Below, piece after piece: positions 1 through 4,917 of a stretch of DNA of 5,439 bases (positions are counted from its first letter, which is position 1; the number at the start of each line of letters is the position of its first letter). The DNA is from JAOUEA01 sp041287635. Lineage in GTDB: Bacteria > Actinomycetota > UBA4738 > HRBIN12. The notes below the pieces were generated by a model. It was not told the DNA's origin, did no database searches, and was given only the letters and a program-made list of their open reading frames with translations. The stretch is from contig JBGGNG010000168.1 of the NCBI GenBank assembly GCA_041287635.1, forward strand, positions 1-5,439, read 5' to 3'. The position numbers and the translations under genes are program-made.

Positions 1-71
1 CCGAGACCGCCCAGTTCGCCGTCGGGGCGGTGTCGGTAGGAGCAAGACGCCACCTCAGGGAGGAGAGAGCC

Positions 72-836
72 ATGGCCCGTCACACGATCGGAACGCGCGA
101 GGAGTGGCTCGCAACACGCGAGGAACTGCTCAAGCGAGAAAAGGAGCACACCAGGCTGGGCGACGAAATCGCGCAACTGCGTCGGGACCTGCCCTGGGTG
201 CGGGTGGAGAAGGACTACCGCTTCGACACGGACGAGGGCGAGAAGTCGCTCGCCGAGCTGTTCGACGGACGGTCCCAGCTGCTCGTGTACCACTTCATGT
301 TCGGGCCGAGCTACGAGGCCGGTTGCCCGATCAACTCGTCGATCGCCGACTCGATCGACGGCGTCGTCCCGCACCTGCGCGCCCGTGACGCGACGTTGCT
401 CCTCCTCTCACAGGCACCGATCGAGAAGCTCCAGGGGTACAAGCGCCGCATGGGCTGGCAGATCCCGTGGGTCTCGTCCTCGCCCGGCGACTTCAACTTC
501 GACCTCGGCTTCTCGCAGACGGAGGAGCAGTCTCGCGAAGCGGTGGCGCGGATCGAGCTCCCGTCGCAGACCGTGGACGCATACCCTCCGATCGTCGAGA
601 GCAACGCTCGCTCGTCGGGGACCGACATCGTCGGGTACCTCACCGAGAGCCCGGGGTTCAGCGCGTTCGCCAAGGACGGCGACGATGTCTACCACGCGTA
701 CTCGACGACGTGGCGTGGACTGGAGTTCGTCATGACGTACTACCCGATCCTCGACCACGCGCCGAAGGGCCGAGACGAAGGAGCCGACGACTGGCAGCTC
801 TGGATCCGCCGGCACGACGAGTACGGGCGCGAGTAG
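72..836 (+). CDS. DUF899 family thioredoxin-like protein
   Basis: The 254-aa product matches the DUF899 family, which has a predicted thioredoxin-like fold and no established reaction. Family signatures seen are an N-terminal helical segment beginning TREEWLATREELL, LVYHFMFGPSYEAGCP at about residues 71-86, YKRRMGWQIPWVSSSPGDFNFD at about 123-144 (interrupted only by ordinary substitutions), and a C-terminal LDHAPKGRDEG then LWIRRHDEY. Length is usual for the family. I chose ATG 72 because AGGGAGGAG at 57-65 sits at correct spacing. The frame stays open upstream to the window edge and a GTG at 30 is possible, but it has no comparable ribosome site. The family normally has a CPxC-type motif; here Cys85 is followed by Pro-Ile-Asn, so the second Cys is Asn88. 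The SDR gene starts 16 bases downstream, suggesting one transcript. A redox or thiol-related role is inference; identity is fairly sure. Confidence 0.88.
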   Translation: MARHTIGTREEWLATREELLKREKEHTRLGDEIAQLRRDLPWVRVEKDYRFDTDEGEKSLAELFDGRSQLLVYHFMFGPSYEAGCPINSSIADSIDGVVPHLRARDATLLLLSQAPIEKLQGYKRRMGWQIPWVSSSPGDFNFDLGFSQTEEQSREAVARIELPSQTVDAYPPIVESNARSSGTDIVGYLTESPGFSAFAKDGDDVYHAYSTTWRGLEFVMTYYPILDHAPKGRDEGADDWQLWIRRHDEYGRE

Positions 837-852
837 GAGGGAGGAACCGGCG

Positions 853-1644
853 ATGATGCTGAGGGACAAGGTTGCAGTGGTCTATGGAGCCGGGGGCGGG
901 ATCGGCGGCGCAGTCAGTCGCGCGCTCGGTCGCGAGGGAGCCAGGGTCTTCGTCACCGGACGTGATCTCGCGTCGGTGGAGATGGTCGCCAAGGAGATCG
1001 TCCGCGACGGCGGATACGCCGAAGCCGCTGAGGTCGACGCACTCGACGAACCGGCGGTCGACACGCATCTCGGGTATGTCATGGATGAAGAGCGCCGTGT
1101 CGACATCTCTTTCAATGCGGTCGGGATCCCGAACGCGGACATCGTGGGGGTCCCGCTGACCGAGCTGGACGTCGAGCGGTTCTCAGAGCCGATCGCGGCC
1201 TACACGAGGTCGTACTTCCTGACCGCGCGCCTGGCGGCCCGGAGGATGCTAGCGAACAAGTCGGGGGTGATCATGACGGTCACCGCGCTCCTCTCGCGAA
1301 CGGGCATCCCACTGGTAGGCGGCTACGGTCCGGCGCAGGCCGCCAAGGAGGCGCTCACGCGGGGTCTCTCCGCCGAGCTCGCACCGCACGGCATCCGCGT
1401 AGTCGGCCTGCGGCCACAGGGCATGCCGGAGACGCGCACCATCAGGGACGCCTACGAGCCGCGCGCCGAGGCAGCCGGGATGACCTGGGAGGAATGGCAG
1501 GCCTCGCTCGCGAGCAGGACCCACTCACGACGGCTCATGACGCTCGAGGAGATGGCGAACGTGGCGGCGTTCATGGCATCCGATCCAGCGAGCGGGATGA
1601 CCGGAACGACCGTCAACCTGACGATGGGCAGCCTGGACGACTAG
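853..1644 (+). CDS. SDR family oxidoreductase with degenerate active site
   Basis: The 263-aa product is a short-chain dehydrogenase/reductase, normally a cytosolic NAD(P)(H)-dependent enzyme. The nucleotide-binding glycine motif is GAGGGIGG at residues 12-19. TGRD at 35-38 ends strand 2, and its Arg37 suggests NADP(H) preference (inference). The NNAG motif is reduced to FNAVG at 87-91. The active-site Tyr is Tyr158 in GGYGPAQAAKEAL, but the YxxxK lysine position is Gln162 (the nearest Lys is 165), and the Ser expected 13 residues before Tyr is Ala145, with Thr144 next to it. It may therefore be a divergent or non-classical SDR rather than a 3-oxoacyl-ACP reductase. The C-terminal half has the usual GIRVVGLRPQGM and MTGTTVNL segments, so the gene looks intact. 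ATG 853 is preceded by AGGAGGGAGGA at 836-846; ATG 856 is an equal alternative. It is co-transcribed with the DUF899 gene, and its stop codon overlaps the convergent gene's stop. Confidence 0.9.
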   Translation: MMLRDKVAVVYGAGGGIGGAVSRALGREGARVFVTGRDLASVEMVAKEIVRDGGYAEAAEVDALDEPAVDTHLGYVMDEERRVDISFNAVGIPNADIVGVPLTELDVERFSEPIAAYTRSYFLTARLAARRMLANKSGVIMTVTALLSRTGIPLVGGYGPAQAAKEALTRGLSAELAPHGIRVVGLRPQGMPETRTIRDAYEPRAEAAGMTWEEWQASLASRTHSRRLMTLEEMANVAAFMASDPASGMTGTTVNLTMGSLDD

Positions 1645-1841
1645 CTTCGCGCGCTCCCCGTCCCGTCCCTCGGCTCGAACTCGTCGCAGGTGTCGTCAGC
1701 GTGGATCACGCCGCGCACGTAGCGGCATCCGCCGATCGCCAGCCGCGGAAACATGAACTTGCACTCGTGGCAGCTGAACTTCGGGTTCTCGGCCTTCCGG
1801 TAGTTCGCCTCTGCCTTCGACAGGCCCTGGACACTCGGCAT
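1641..1841 (-). CDS. Small four-cysteine protein, putative metal or Fe-S binding
   Basis: This 66-aa protein has four cysteines at residues 24, 27, 39 and 52, spaced C-x2-C-x11-C-x12-C, in the context FSCHECKFMFP, GGCRYVRG and DDTCDEFEPR. The pattern recalls the cluster-binding end of high-potential iron-sulfur proteins (CxxC, then C, then C near the C-terminus). The third spacing is shorter than in classical HiPIPs, and there is no Tat signal. A structural zinc site is an equally reasonable reading. It has no membrane segment or signal peptide, so it is probably cytoplasmic. The gene is convincing despite its size because AAGGAGGT lies 8 bases before ATG 1841. It ends convergently with the SDR gene, the two stops sharing CTAG at 1641-1644. 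I do not recognise a named family with certainty. Confidence 0.75.
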   Translation of the reverse strand: MPSVQGLSKAEANYRKAENPKFSCHECKFMFPRLAIGGCRYVRGVIHADDTCDEFEPRDGTGSARS

Positions 1842-1849
1842 GCTGACCG

Positions 1850-1857
1850 ACCTCCTT
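1850..1857 (-). promoter_or_regulatory. Perfect Shine-Dalgarno for the four-Cys gene
   Basis: Reading the minus strand, AAGGAGGT lies 8 bases before ATG 1841. It is a full match to the anti-Shine-Dalgarno end of 16S rRNA. It fixes the start of the 66-aa gene and predicts strong translation, which is notable for a short Cys-rich protein. I see no convincing -10/-35 pair in the roughly 180 bases upstream (1858-2037), which otherwise hold no gene. Confidence 0.75.
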
Positions 1858-2037
1858 CTCGAGCCTGCTTGTGGTTTCGGCCTCTCCGACCTCGCAACCC
1901 TAACTCCAGGCCCGTCGTCGGAGCCGGACCAACGAAAGGTTCTCCCCGTCGGTCAGGCGGTCACCGAAGATAAGCGCTTCAGTCCAATATCTGGCGCAGC
2001 GAATCAGCCATCCGCAAGCCCGCAGCTTCGCCGTCCC

Positions 2038-2538
2038 TCAAGGTTCCATCAACCGCTCTGCCAGCCACTCGGCGTCGGCGCGGGCGTAGAGCCTGCCGAT
2101 CAGCGAAGCGCGGTCGGCGCCGCTGCGGGTGATCGGCGTCGAGCAGCTCGCGGGCGGCGAGACTCGCCGAGGACGCCGCGCCACCAGACCTCTCGCAGCG
2201 CCCAGTCGATCCGTGCACGCCCCAGACCGCGAGCATGTTGGCCGTGTTGCCGCCGTGGACGTAGACGTCCGCAGCGGCCACGCGTTCCACCACCGCTCAG
2301 GCAACCCGAACAGCGTCACGACCTCCGGCTCGCAGTCCCGTTTCCGGAAGGCTTCGAGGAAGAGCTCGCCGCGCTCGCCGCTGTCCGCGACCGCCGTGGG
2401 AAGGAAAGCGACCCGCGGCGCCTTCCCGGCGGGGTGGAGGAGCAGTTCCTCGAGCTTCGAGTCCGGGCTTAGCAGGTCGCCGCCGCCCATGGCGAGGATG
2501 TCGCCGCTCGATGAATCCCGGACGCGCGCGCAGTCCAA
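2038..2538 (-). pseudogene. Decayed peptidase S51 (dipeptidase E-like) gene
   Basis: Peptidase S51 enzymes are cytosolic serine peptidases (aspartyl dipeptidase, cyanophycinase-like), usually about 220-240 aa. Reading down the minus strand, the first frame gives GDILAMGGGDLL, then PRVAFLPTAVADSGE and EVVTLFGLPERW, the normal N-terminal half. Near 2293 the homology jumps to a second frame with ADVYVHGGNTANMLAVWGVH, the diagnostic GGNTANMLAVW segment of the family. Near 2213 it jumps again to a third frame with IDWALREVWWRGVLGE. The SAG nucleophile segment that should follow is not recognisable in any frame, and the C-terminal third is absent. No good start exists either: only a TTG at 2538 or an internal ATG. 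Two frame breaks plus loss of the catalytic region mean a dead gene. Sequencing error could explain the frame breaks but not the missing end. It lies divergent from the reductase gene at 2564, whose promoter must overlap its 5' end. Confidence 0.7.
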
Positions 2539-2563
2539 TCCGTACCAGAAGAGAGGAGTTGAG

Positions 2564-3154
2564 ATGAGCAAGGTGATGGCAACGATCACGATGTCGCTCG
2601 ACGGCTACGTCGCCGGGCCGCGCGATCGGGTCGACGTCGGCCTCGGCGAGGGCGGCGAGCGGCTGCACTGGTGGATGTTCGGCGAGCCCGACTCGGCCGT
2701 CGGGCCGGATCCGGCCGACACCGCCCTGGTCGAGCAGACGTTCAGGAGCGCGGGCGCCGCGATCGTCGGGCGGACGATGCACGACATCGCCGAGGGCTGG
2801 GGCGACGACCCTGGCTTCGGGATGCCGGTCTTCGTGCTCACGCACCGGCCGGAGGAAGCTGTCGTCAAGGGCGACACCCGCTTCGAGTTCGTCACGGAGG
2901 GCATTGACGCGACGCTCGCGCGGGCGCGCGCCGCAGCCGGCGAGAGGCACGTGATCGTCCTCGGCGGCGCCGACACGCTCCGTCAATTCCTGGCCTCCTG
3001 CCACTTCGACGAGCTCACGCTCACGATCGCGCCCTTCGTCCTCGGCGGAGGGAAGCGCCTCTTCGAGGGCTTCGACCGAGCGGACCTCGCGTTCGAGCGG
3101 TTCGCCGTCGTCGAGTCGCCCCTCGCCACGCACGTGCGCTACCACGTGTCCTAG
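2564..3154 (+). CDS. RibD C-terminal / dihydrofolate reductase-like protein
   Basis: This 196-aa protein belongs to the RibD C-terminal domain family (DHFR-like fold), commonly annotated as dihydrofolate reductase family protein. Seen are the N-terminal strand and loop MATITMSLDGYVAGP (residues 5-19), GRTMHDIAEGW (69-79), the nucleotide-binding strand VIVLGGADTLRQFLA (130-144), and DELTLTIAPFVLGGGKRLF (149-167). These are the family's normal core, and the length is complete. ATG 2564 follows AGAGAGGAG (2550-2558) at good spacing; the frame is open further upstream but runs antisense across the S51 remnant, so the long version is spurious. By family it should be an NADPH-dependent reductase, but members are diverse and rarely in a riboflavin operon. 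No riboflavin or folate gene lies nearby, so the substrate is unknown. Confidence 0.9.
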   Translation: MSKVMATITMSLDGYVAGPRDRVDVGLGEGGERLHWWMFGEPDSAVGPDPADTALVEQTFRSAGAAIVGRTMHDIAEGWGDDPGFGMPVFVLTHRPEEAVVKGDTRFEFVTEGIDATLARARAAAGERHVIVLGGADTLRQFLASCHFDELTLTIAPFVLGGGKRLFEGFDRADLAFERFAVVESPLATHVRYHVS

Positions 3155-3162
3155 TTTTGAAA

Positions 3163-3181
3163 GGCCGGTAGGTTCCCGGCC
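3163..3181. other. GGCCGG/CCGGCC hairpin after the reductase gene
   Basis: A perfect 6-bp stem (3163-3168 with 3176-3181) has a 7-base loop and begins 8 bases after the reductase stop. On the plus strand it is followed by ATGGGC, so no T-run supports intrinsic termination. On the minus strand the stem is followed by TTTC, a weak T-run. It could serve as a weak terminator for either direction; its role is uncertain. Confidence 0.35.
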
Positions 3182-3265
3182 ATGGGCTACGTCGATGCCT
3201 TCGACGATGAGAACAGGGAGTACAACGGCGCGACGGCCCGCGTTCTCGCAGGTCGTTGGCAGTAG
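3182..3265 (+). CDS. Possible 27-aa small ORF
   Basis: ATG 3182 opens a 27-codon frame ending in TAG at 3263-3265, starting MGYVDAFDDENREYNG and ending LAGRWQ. The composition is protein-like, with an acidic middle, but no ribosome-binding site lies at proper distance. A TAGGTT at 3169-3174 could serve as a -10 for a leaderless transcript, though no -35 is seen. It sits between a hairpin and the tRNA remnant, and its stop touches the tRNA 3' end. It may equally be chance or the tail of a lost gene. Confidence 0.2.
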   Translation: MGYVDAFDDENREYNGATARVLAGRWQ

Positions 3266-3308
3266 TCCCAACGGGATTTGAACCCGTGTCTCCACCTTGA
3301 GAGGGCGA
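3263..3308 (-). tRNA. 3' half of a tRNA-Glu(CUC) gene; 5' half not recognisable
   Basis: Reading the minus strand from 3308: anticodon stem TCGCC/GGTGG (3308-3304 with 3296-3292, two G-T wobbles) and loop CTCTCAA with T33, anticodon CTC (3301-3299) and A37. A four-base variable region follows, then T-arm ACGGG-TTCAAAT-CCCGT (3287-3271) and acceptor 3' strand TGGGACT with discriminator A at 3263. This matches the usual 3' half of actinobacterial tRNA-Glu. No CCA is encoded (CTG follows). The partner strand AGTCCCA and a pairing D-arm are not found in 3309-3340, so the gene appears to be only a 3' half. Such halves arise at tRNA-targeted integration ends, where the part from the anticodon loop to the 3' end is duplicated. 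A diverged but complete tRNA is the main alternative. Confidence 0.6.
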
Positions 3309-3417
3309 CCTGCCCATCCTGGCCCGTCCTACGATGTCTCGGCCTTGTCCGTCCGTGCAGGTCAGAGCGCTGAGCCGGGATTCGTCAGGACGAACCGCGA
3401 CGGTGCAGGACGACCGG

Positions 3418-3439
3418 AGTGTGACCCAAAGTGTGACCC
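3418..3439. repeat. Tandem 10-bp direct repeat AGTGTGACCC
   Basis: AGTGTGACCC occurs at 3418-3427 and again at 3430-3439, separated by AA, giving a period of 12 bases. It lies about 110 bases from the tRNA remnant and 20 bases before ATG 3461. Such paired sites are typical of recombinase arm-binding or transcription-factor half-sites. No matching regulator or recombinase gene is in the window, so the function is open. Confidence 0.6.
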
Positions 3440-3460
3440 GACGGTAAGGTGGCGCGCTCC

Positions 3461-3857
3461 ATGGATACGACGACCGCCGATCTCTCCTCAGACCCTGCAG
3501 GCCCTCCCGCCTCGTCTGCGCGCCGAGCTCCTGCGCCACCTCCGGTGCGCCGACGCCGTGCGAGCCGAAGAGCGTGAGCGCTACCGTCCCGATCCGGTGA
3601 TGGCGGCGTGGGTCGAGCTGCTCGACGAGCTCGAGACCGGTGAGCCGCTCATGCGCGAGGCGGTGCGCGACACGCTCGAGATATACGGCGAACGGCGGAT
3701 GCGCACGCGGTGCGCGGGGCGCATCTTCGCGGATAGTCGGGCAGGACGCGCAGCAAGCCCCGGATCCGCTAGGCCGTTGGGCTCGAGGACGGGACTCGCC
3801 CGACGGCCGAGGTGGCGCGTCCTGCCCGCACCACTTCACGCCGCACGTCGACGGTAA
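3461..3857 (+). pseudogene. Frame-broken ORF of unknown function
   Basis: ATG 3461 has AAGGTGG (3445-3451) about 9 bases upstream and begins MDTTTADLSSD. That frame then turns into Ala/Pro/Arg-rich filler and stops at 3577. A different frame becomes protein-like from about 3484: TLQALPPRLRAELLRHLR, ADAVRAEERERYRPDPVM, AAWVELLDELETGEPLM and REAVRDTLEIYGERRM, acidic and Leu-rich helices with high-GC codon use. This second frame has no usable start nearby (TTG 3297 lies inside the tRNA remnant). A one-base indel at about 3480-3492 would join the two. After about 3720 the frame loses protein character and runs through the nested inverted repeat to TAG at 3855. I do not recognise the family. It could instead be a non-coding region with a chance open frame; the antisense frame is also open. 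Confidence 0.35.
3738..3828. repeat. 91-nt nested inverted repeat
   Basis: The outer arms are a perfect 14-bp inverted repeat: CGGGCAGGACGCGC at 3738-3751 and its reverse complement at 3815-3828. Inside is a second stem of 10 bp with one G-T wobble (3772-3781 with 3799-3808). A CT bulge then leads to a 4-bp CGAG/CTCG stem (3784-3787 with 3795-3798) closing a 7-base loop. The asymmetric internal loop holds a CGGATCCG palindrome at 3761-3768. No T-run flanks either side, so a simple terminator is unlikely. It could be a structured RNA, a cruciform or element-end repeat, or a regulatory hairpin. The arms are directly visible; function is unknown. Confidence 0.7.
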
Positions 3858-3970
3858 GCCCGCTGCCGGGACTCACCGGTGCCCAAGCCGGGATATCGAT
3901 CGGTGTCCCGCTTGGATCTCGAAGTTCCCGAACAGCCTCGCTTACTCGTCGGACGTTGCCTTGCCCGGCC

Positions 3971-3976
3971 TATCAT
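3971..3976 (+). promoter_or_regulatory. Putative -10 TATCAT for a leaderless GNAT transcript
   Basis: TATCAT lies so that a start of transcription 7-8 bases downstream would fall on or next to GTG 3984. No Shine-Dalgarno sequence precedes that codon, which fits leaderless translation, common in actinobacteria. No clear -35 is seen at 17-18 bases spacing. Confidence 0.4.
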
Positions 3977-3983
3977 CCGATGC

Positions 3984-4478
3984 GTGGCAGAGGAGACGAT
4001 CATCCGTGAGTTCCGCGAGGACGATCTGGACGCGATCGTTGAGCTGTCGCTGCGGGCCTGGGAACCCGTCCACGCATCGTTGCGGCAGGTCCTCGGCGAC
4101 GACATCGCCCTGCGCTTGCACCCGGACTGGAAAGTGAGCCAGGCTGACGAGGTCCGGTCCGCGTGTACCAACAAGGAACGGGACGTATTCGTTGCAGTGA
4201 CGAACGGGCGGCCCGTTGGTTTCGTCGCGATTGCCCTGAACGCCTTTCATGAGGGGATGGGCATGATCCAGATCATCGGGGTCGATCCTGACTATCAACG
4301 ACGTGGCATCGGCTCGCGGCTGACAGAGTTCGCCGCCCAGCACATGCGCAGCCATGGCATGGACATCGCCGTGGTGGAGACCGGCGGCGACTCAGGCCAC
4401 CAACCTGCGAGGGCGGCCTACGAAGCGGCGGGGTTCACGCTACTGCCGATCGCCCGGTACTTCCGCCTGCTCGACTAG
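3984..4478 (+). CDS. GNAT family N-acetyltransferase
   Basis: The 164-aa protein is a GCN5-related acetyltransferase, transferring acetyl from acetyl-CoA to an amine. Motif A is visible as QIIGVDPDYQRRGIGSRL (residues 96-113), with the pyrophosphate-loop Q/RxxGxG pattern as Gln105-Arg-Arg-Gly108-Ile-Gly110. Motif B follows, ending in ARAAYEAAGF (142-151), the usual C-terminal segment. The N-terminal part IIREFREDDLDAIVEL is the standard first strand and helix. GTG 3984 is chosen because family homology starts there. Upstream in-frame codons to GTG 3879 read as non-protein-like sequence, and ATG 3980 is out of frame. The gene has its own terminator downstream and looks monocistronic. The acceptor substrate cannot be told from sequence; antibiotic, protein or small amine acetylation are all possible. 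Confidence 0.88.
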   Translation: MAEETIIREFREDDLDAIVELSLRAWEPVHASLRQVLGDDIALRLHPDWKVSQADEVRSACTNKERDVFVAVTNGRPVGFVAIALNAFHEGMGMIQIIGVDPDYQRRGIGSRLTEFAAQHMRSHGMDIAVVETGGDSGHQPARAAYEAAGFTLLPIARYFRLLD

Positions 4479-4505
4479 ACACCCCCTCGCTTCGGGGTAC
4501 ATTCG

Positions 4506-4534
4506 CGAACGCTGTCGACCAGGGCGTTCGTTTT
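4506..4534 (+). terminator. Intrinsic terminator of the GNAT gene
   Basis: A perfect 7-bp stem CGAACGC (4506-4512) pairs with GCGTTCG (4524-4530) around an 11-base loop and is followed at once by TTTT (4531-4534). A smaller ACCCC/GGGGT hairpin (4481-4485 with 4494-4498) precedes it, directly after the stop codon. Confidence 0.7.
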
Positions 4535-4606
4535 CCCTGACTCACCGATTGGCCCAGACCACGCTACCGTAGGGGTCTCGTCAGATGTCCGTGGGAGCAT
4601 GCAACG

Positions 4607-4813
4607 ATGAGCGGCGCGAAACCCTCATATGTCGTCCTCCGACAAAGCGGCAAGGACCGGTGGCAGGTGATCGGTGAGGTAGAGCGGAAGCCCGGTCTCA
4701 CTGCGCGAAACGCACGAGCCCAAGCCATCGAGGACGCGACGGGCGGGAGGGTGAGGGCGGGTCAGGTCTACCGAGCGATTCTCAGCAGCGAGTGGCACAT
4801 CGCGGCCGACTAG
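4607..4813 (+). CDS. Small conserved-looking hypothetical protein (68 aa)
   Basis: The 68-aa product has an alternating strand pattern, YVVLRQ then DRWQVIGEVERKPGLTARNA, a helix ARAQAIEDATGG, and a final strand VYRAILSSEWHIAAD. It reads as a compact alpha/beta domain. It has no Cys pair, signal or membrane segment, so it is probably cytosolic. GGGAG at 4593-4597 lies 9 bases before ATG 4607. It is separated from the GNAT gene by a terminator, so it likely has its own promoter; TACCGT at 4565-4570 could be a -10. The style resembles small actinobacterial hypotheticals, but I cannot name a family or function. Its stop codon lies within a hairpin. Confidence 0.7.
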   Translation: MSGAKPSYVVLRQSGKDRWQVIGEVERKPGLTARNARAQAIEDATGGRVRAGQVYRAILSSEWHIAAD

Positions 4814-4831
4814 CTCGATCCGGTTGAGCTA
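4811..4831. other. Hairpin spanning the stop codon of the 68-aa gene
   Basis: TAGCTCGA (4811-4818) pairs with TTGAGCTA (4824-4831), 8 bp with one G-U, around the loop TCCGG. The stem starts on the TAG stop codon. No T-run follows on either strand. A second, wider inverted repeat, TCGCCTCA (4836-4843) with TGAGGCGA (4884-4891), surrounds the palindrome CACATGTG (4867-4874). Both lie between convergent genes and may help end transcription from both sides. Confidence 0.45.
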
Positions 4832-4917
4832 GCGTTCGCCTCAAGGGACATTCCGTACCACTGGCCCACATGTGTGAACCCCATGAGGCGAGGATCCCGA
4901 TGCTGCGCTCGTCTGAT

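Noticed and set aside
1972..1979. The palindrome AAGCGCTT as an operator.
   Set aside because: An isolated 8-bp palindrome with no nearby start or partner site is expected by chance.
1980..2539. The 9-mer CAGTCCAAT occurs at 1980-1988 and 2531-2539, flanking the S51 relic like a target-site duplication.
   Set aside because: Dozens of exact 9-mer pairs are expected by chance in 5.4 kb, the flanks do not match beyond it, and no transposase or terminal inverted repeats are present.
2297..3295. A 332-codon minus-strand open frame antisense to the reductase gene.
   Set aside because: It is a shadow of high-GC coding sequence: the plus strand has unmistakable RibD-C motifs, and the minus product resembles no protein family.
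3263..3308. The tRNA-like segment as the 3' end of tmRNA.
   Set aside because: The anticodon loop with a Glu CTC anticodon and T33, plus the acceptor strand TGGGACT, fit tRNA-Glu. No tmRNA tag reading frame or GGGGnTG start is nearby.
3461..3577. A 38-aa ORF from ATG 3461 as a complete small gene.
   Set aside because: After the first dozen codons it becomes Ala/Pro/Arg-rich filler, while another frame is clearly more protein-like. A frameshift in a longer gene explains the pattern better.
3021..3839. A 272-codon open frame on the minus strand across this region.
   Set aside because: It runs antisense to the end of the reductase gene and through the tRNA half, producing the well-known spurious GDTGSNPVG peptide. 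Its composition is Arg/Pro/Ala-rich filler.
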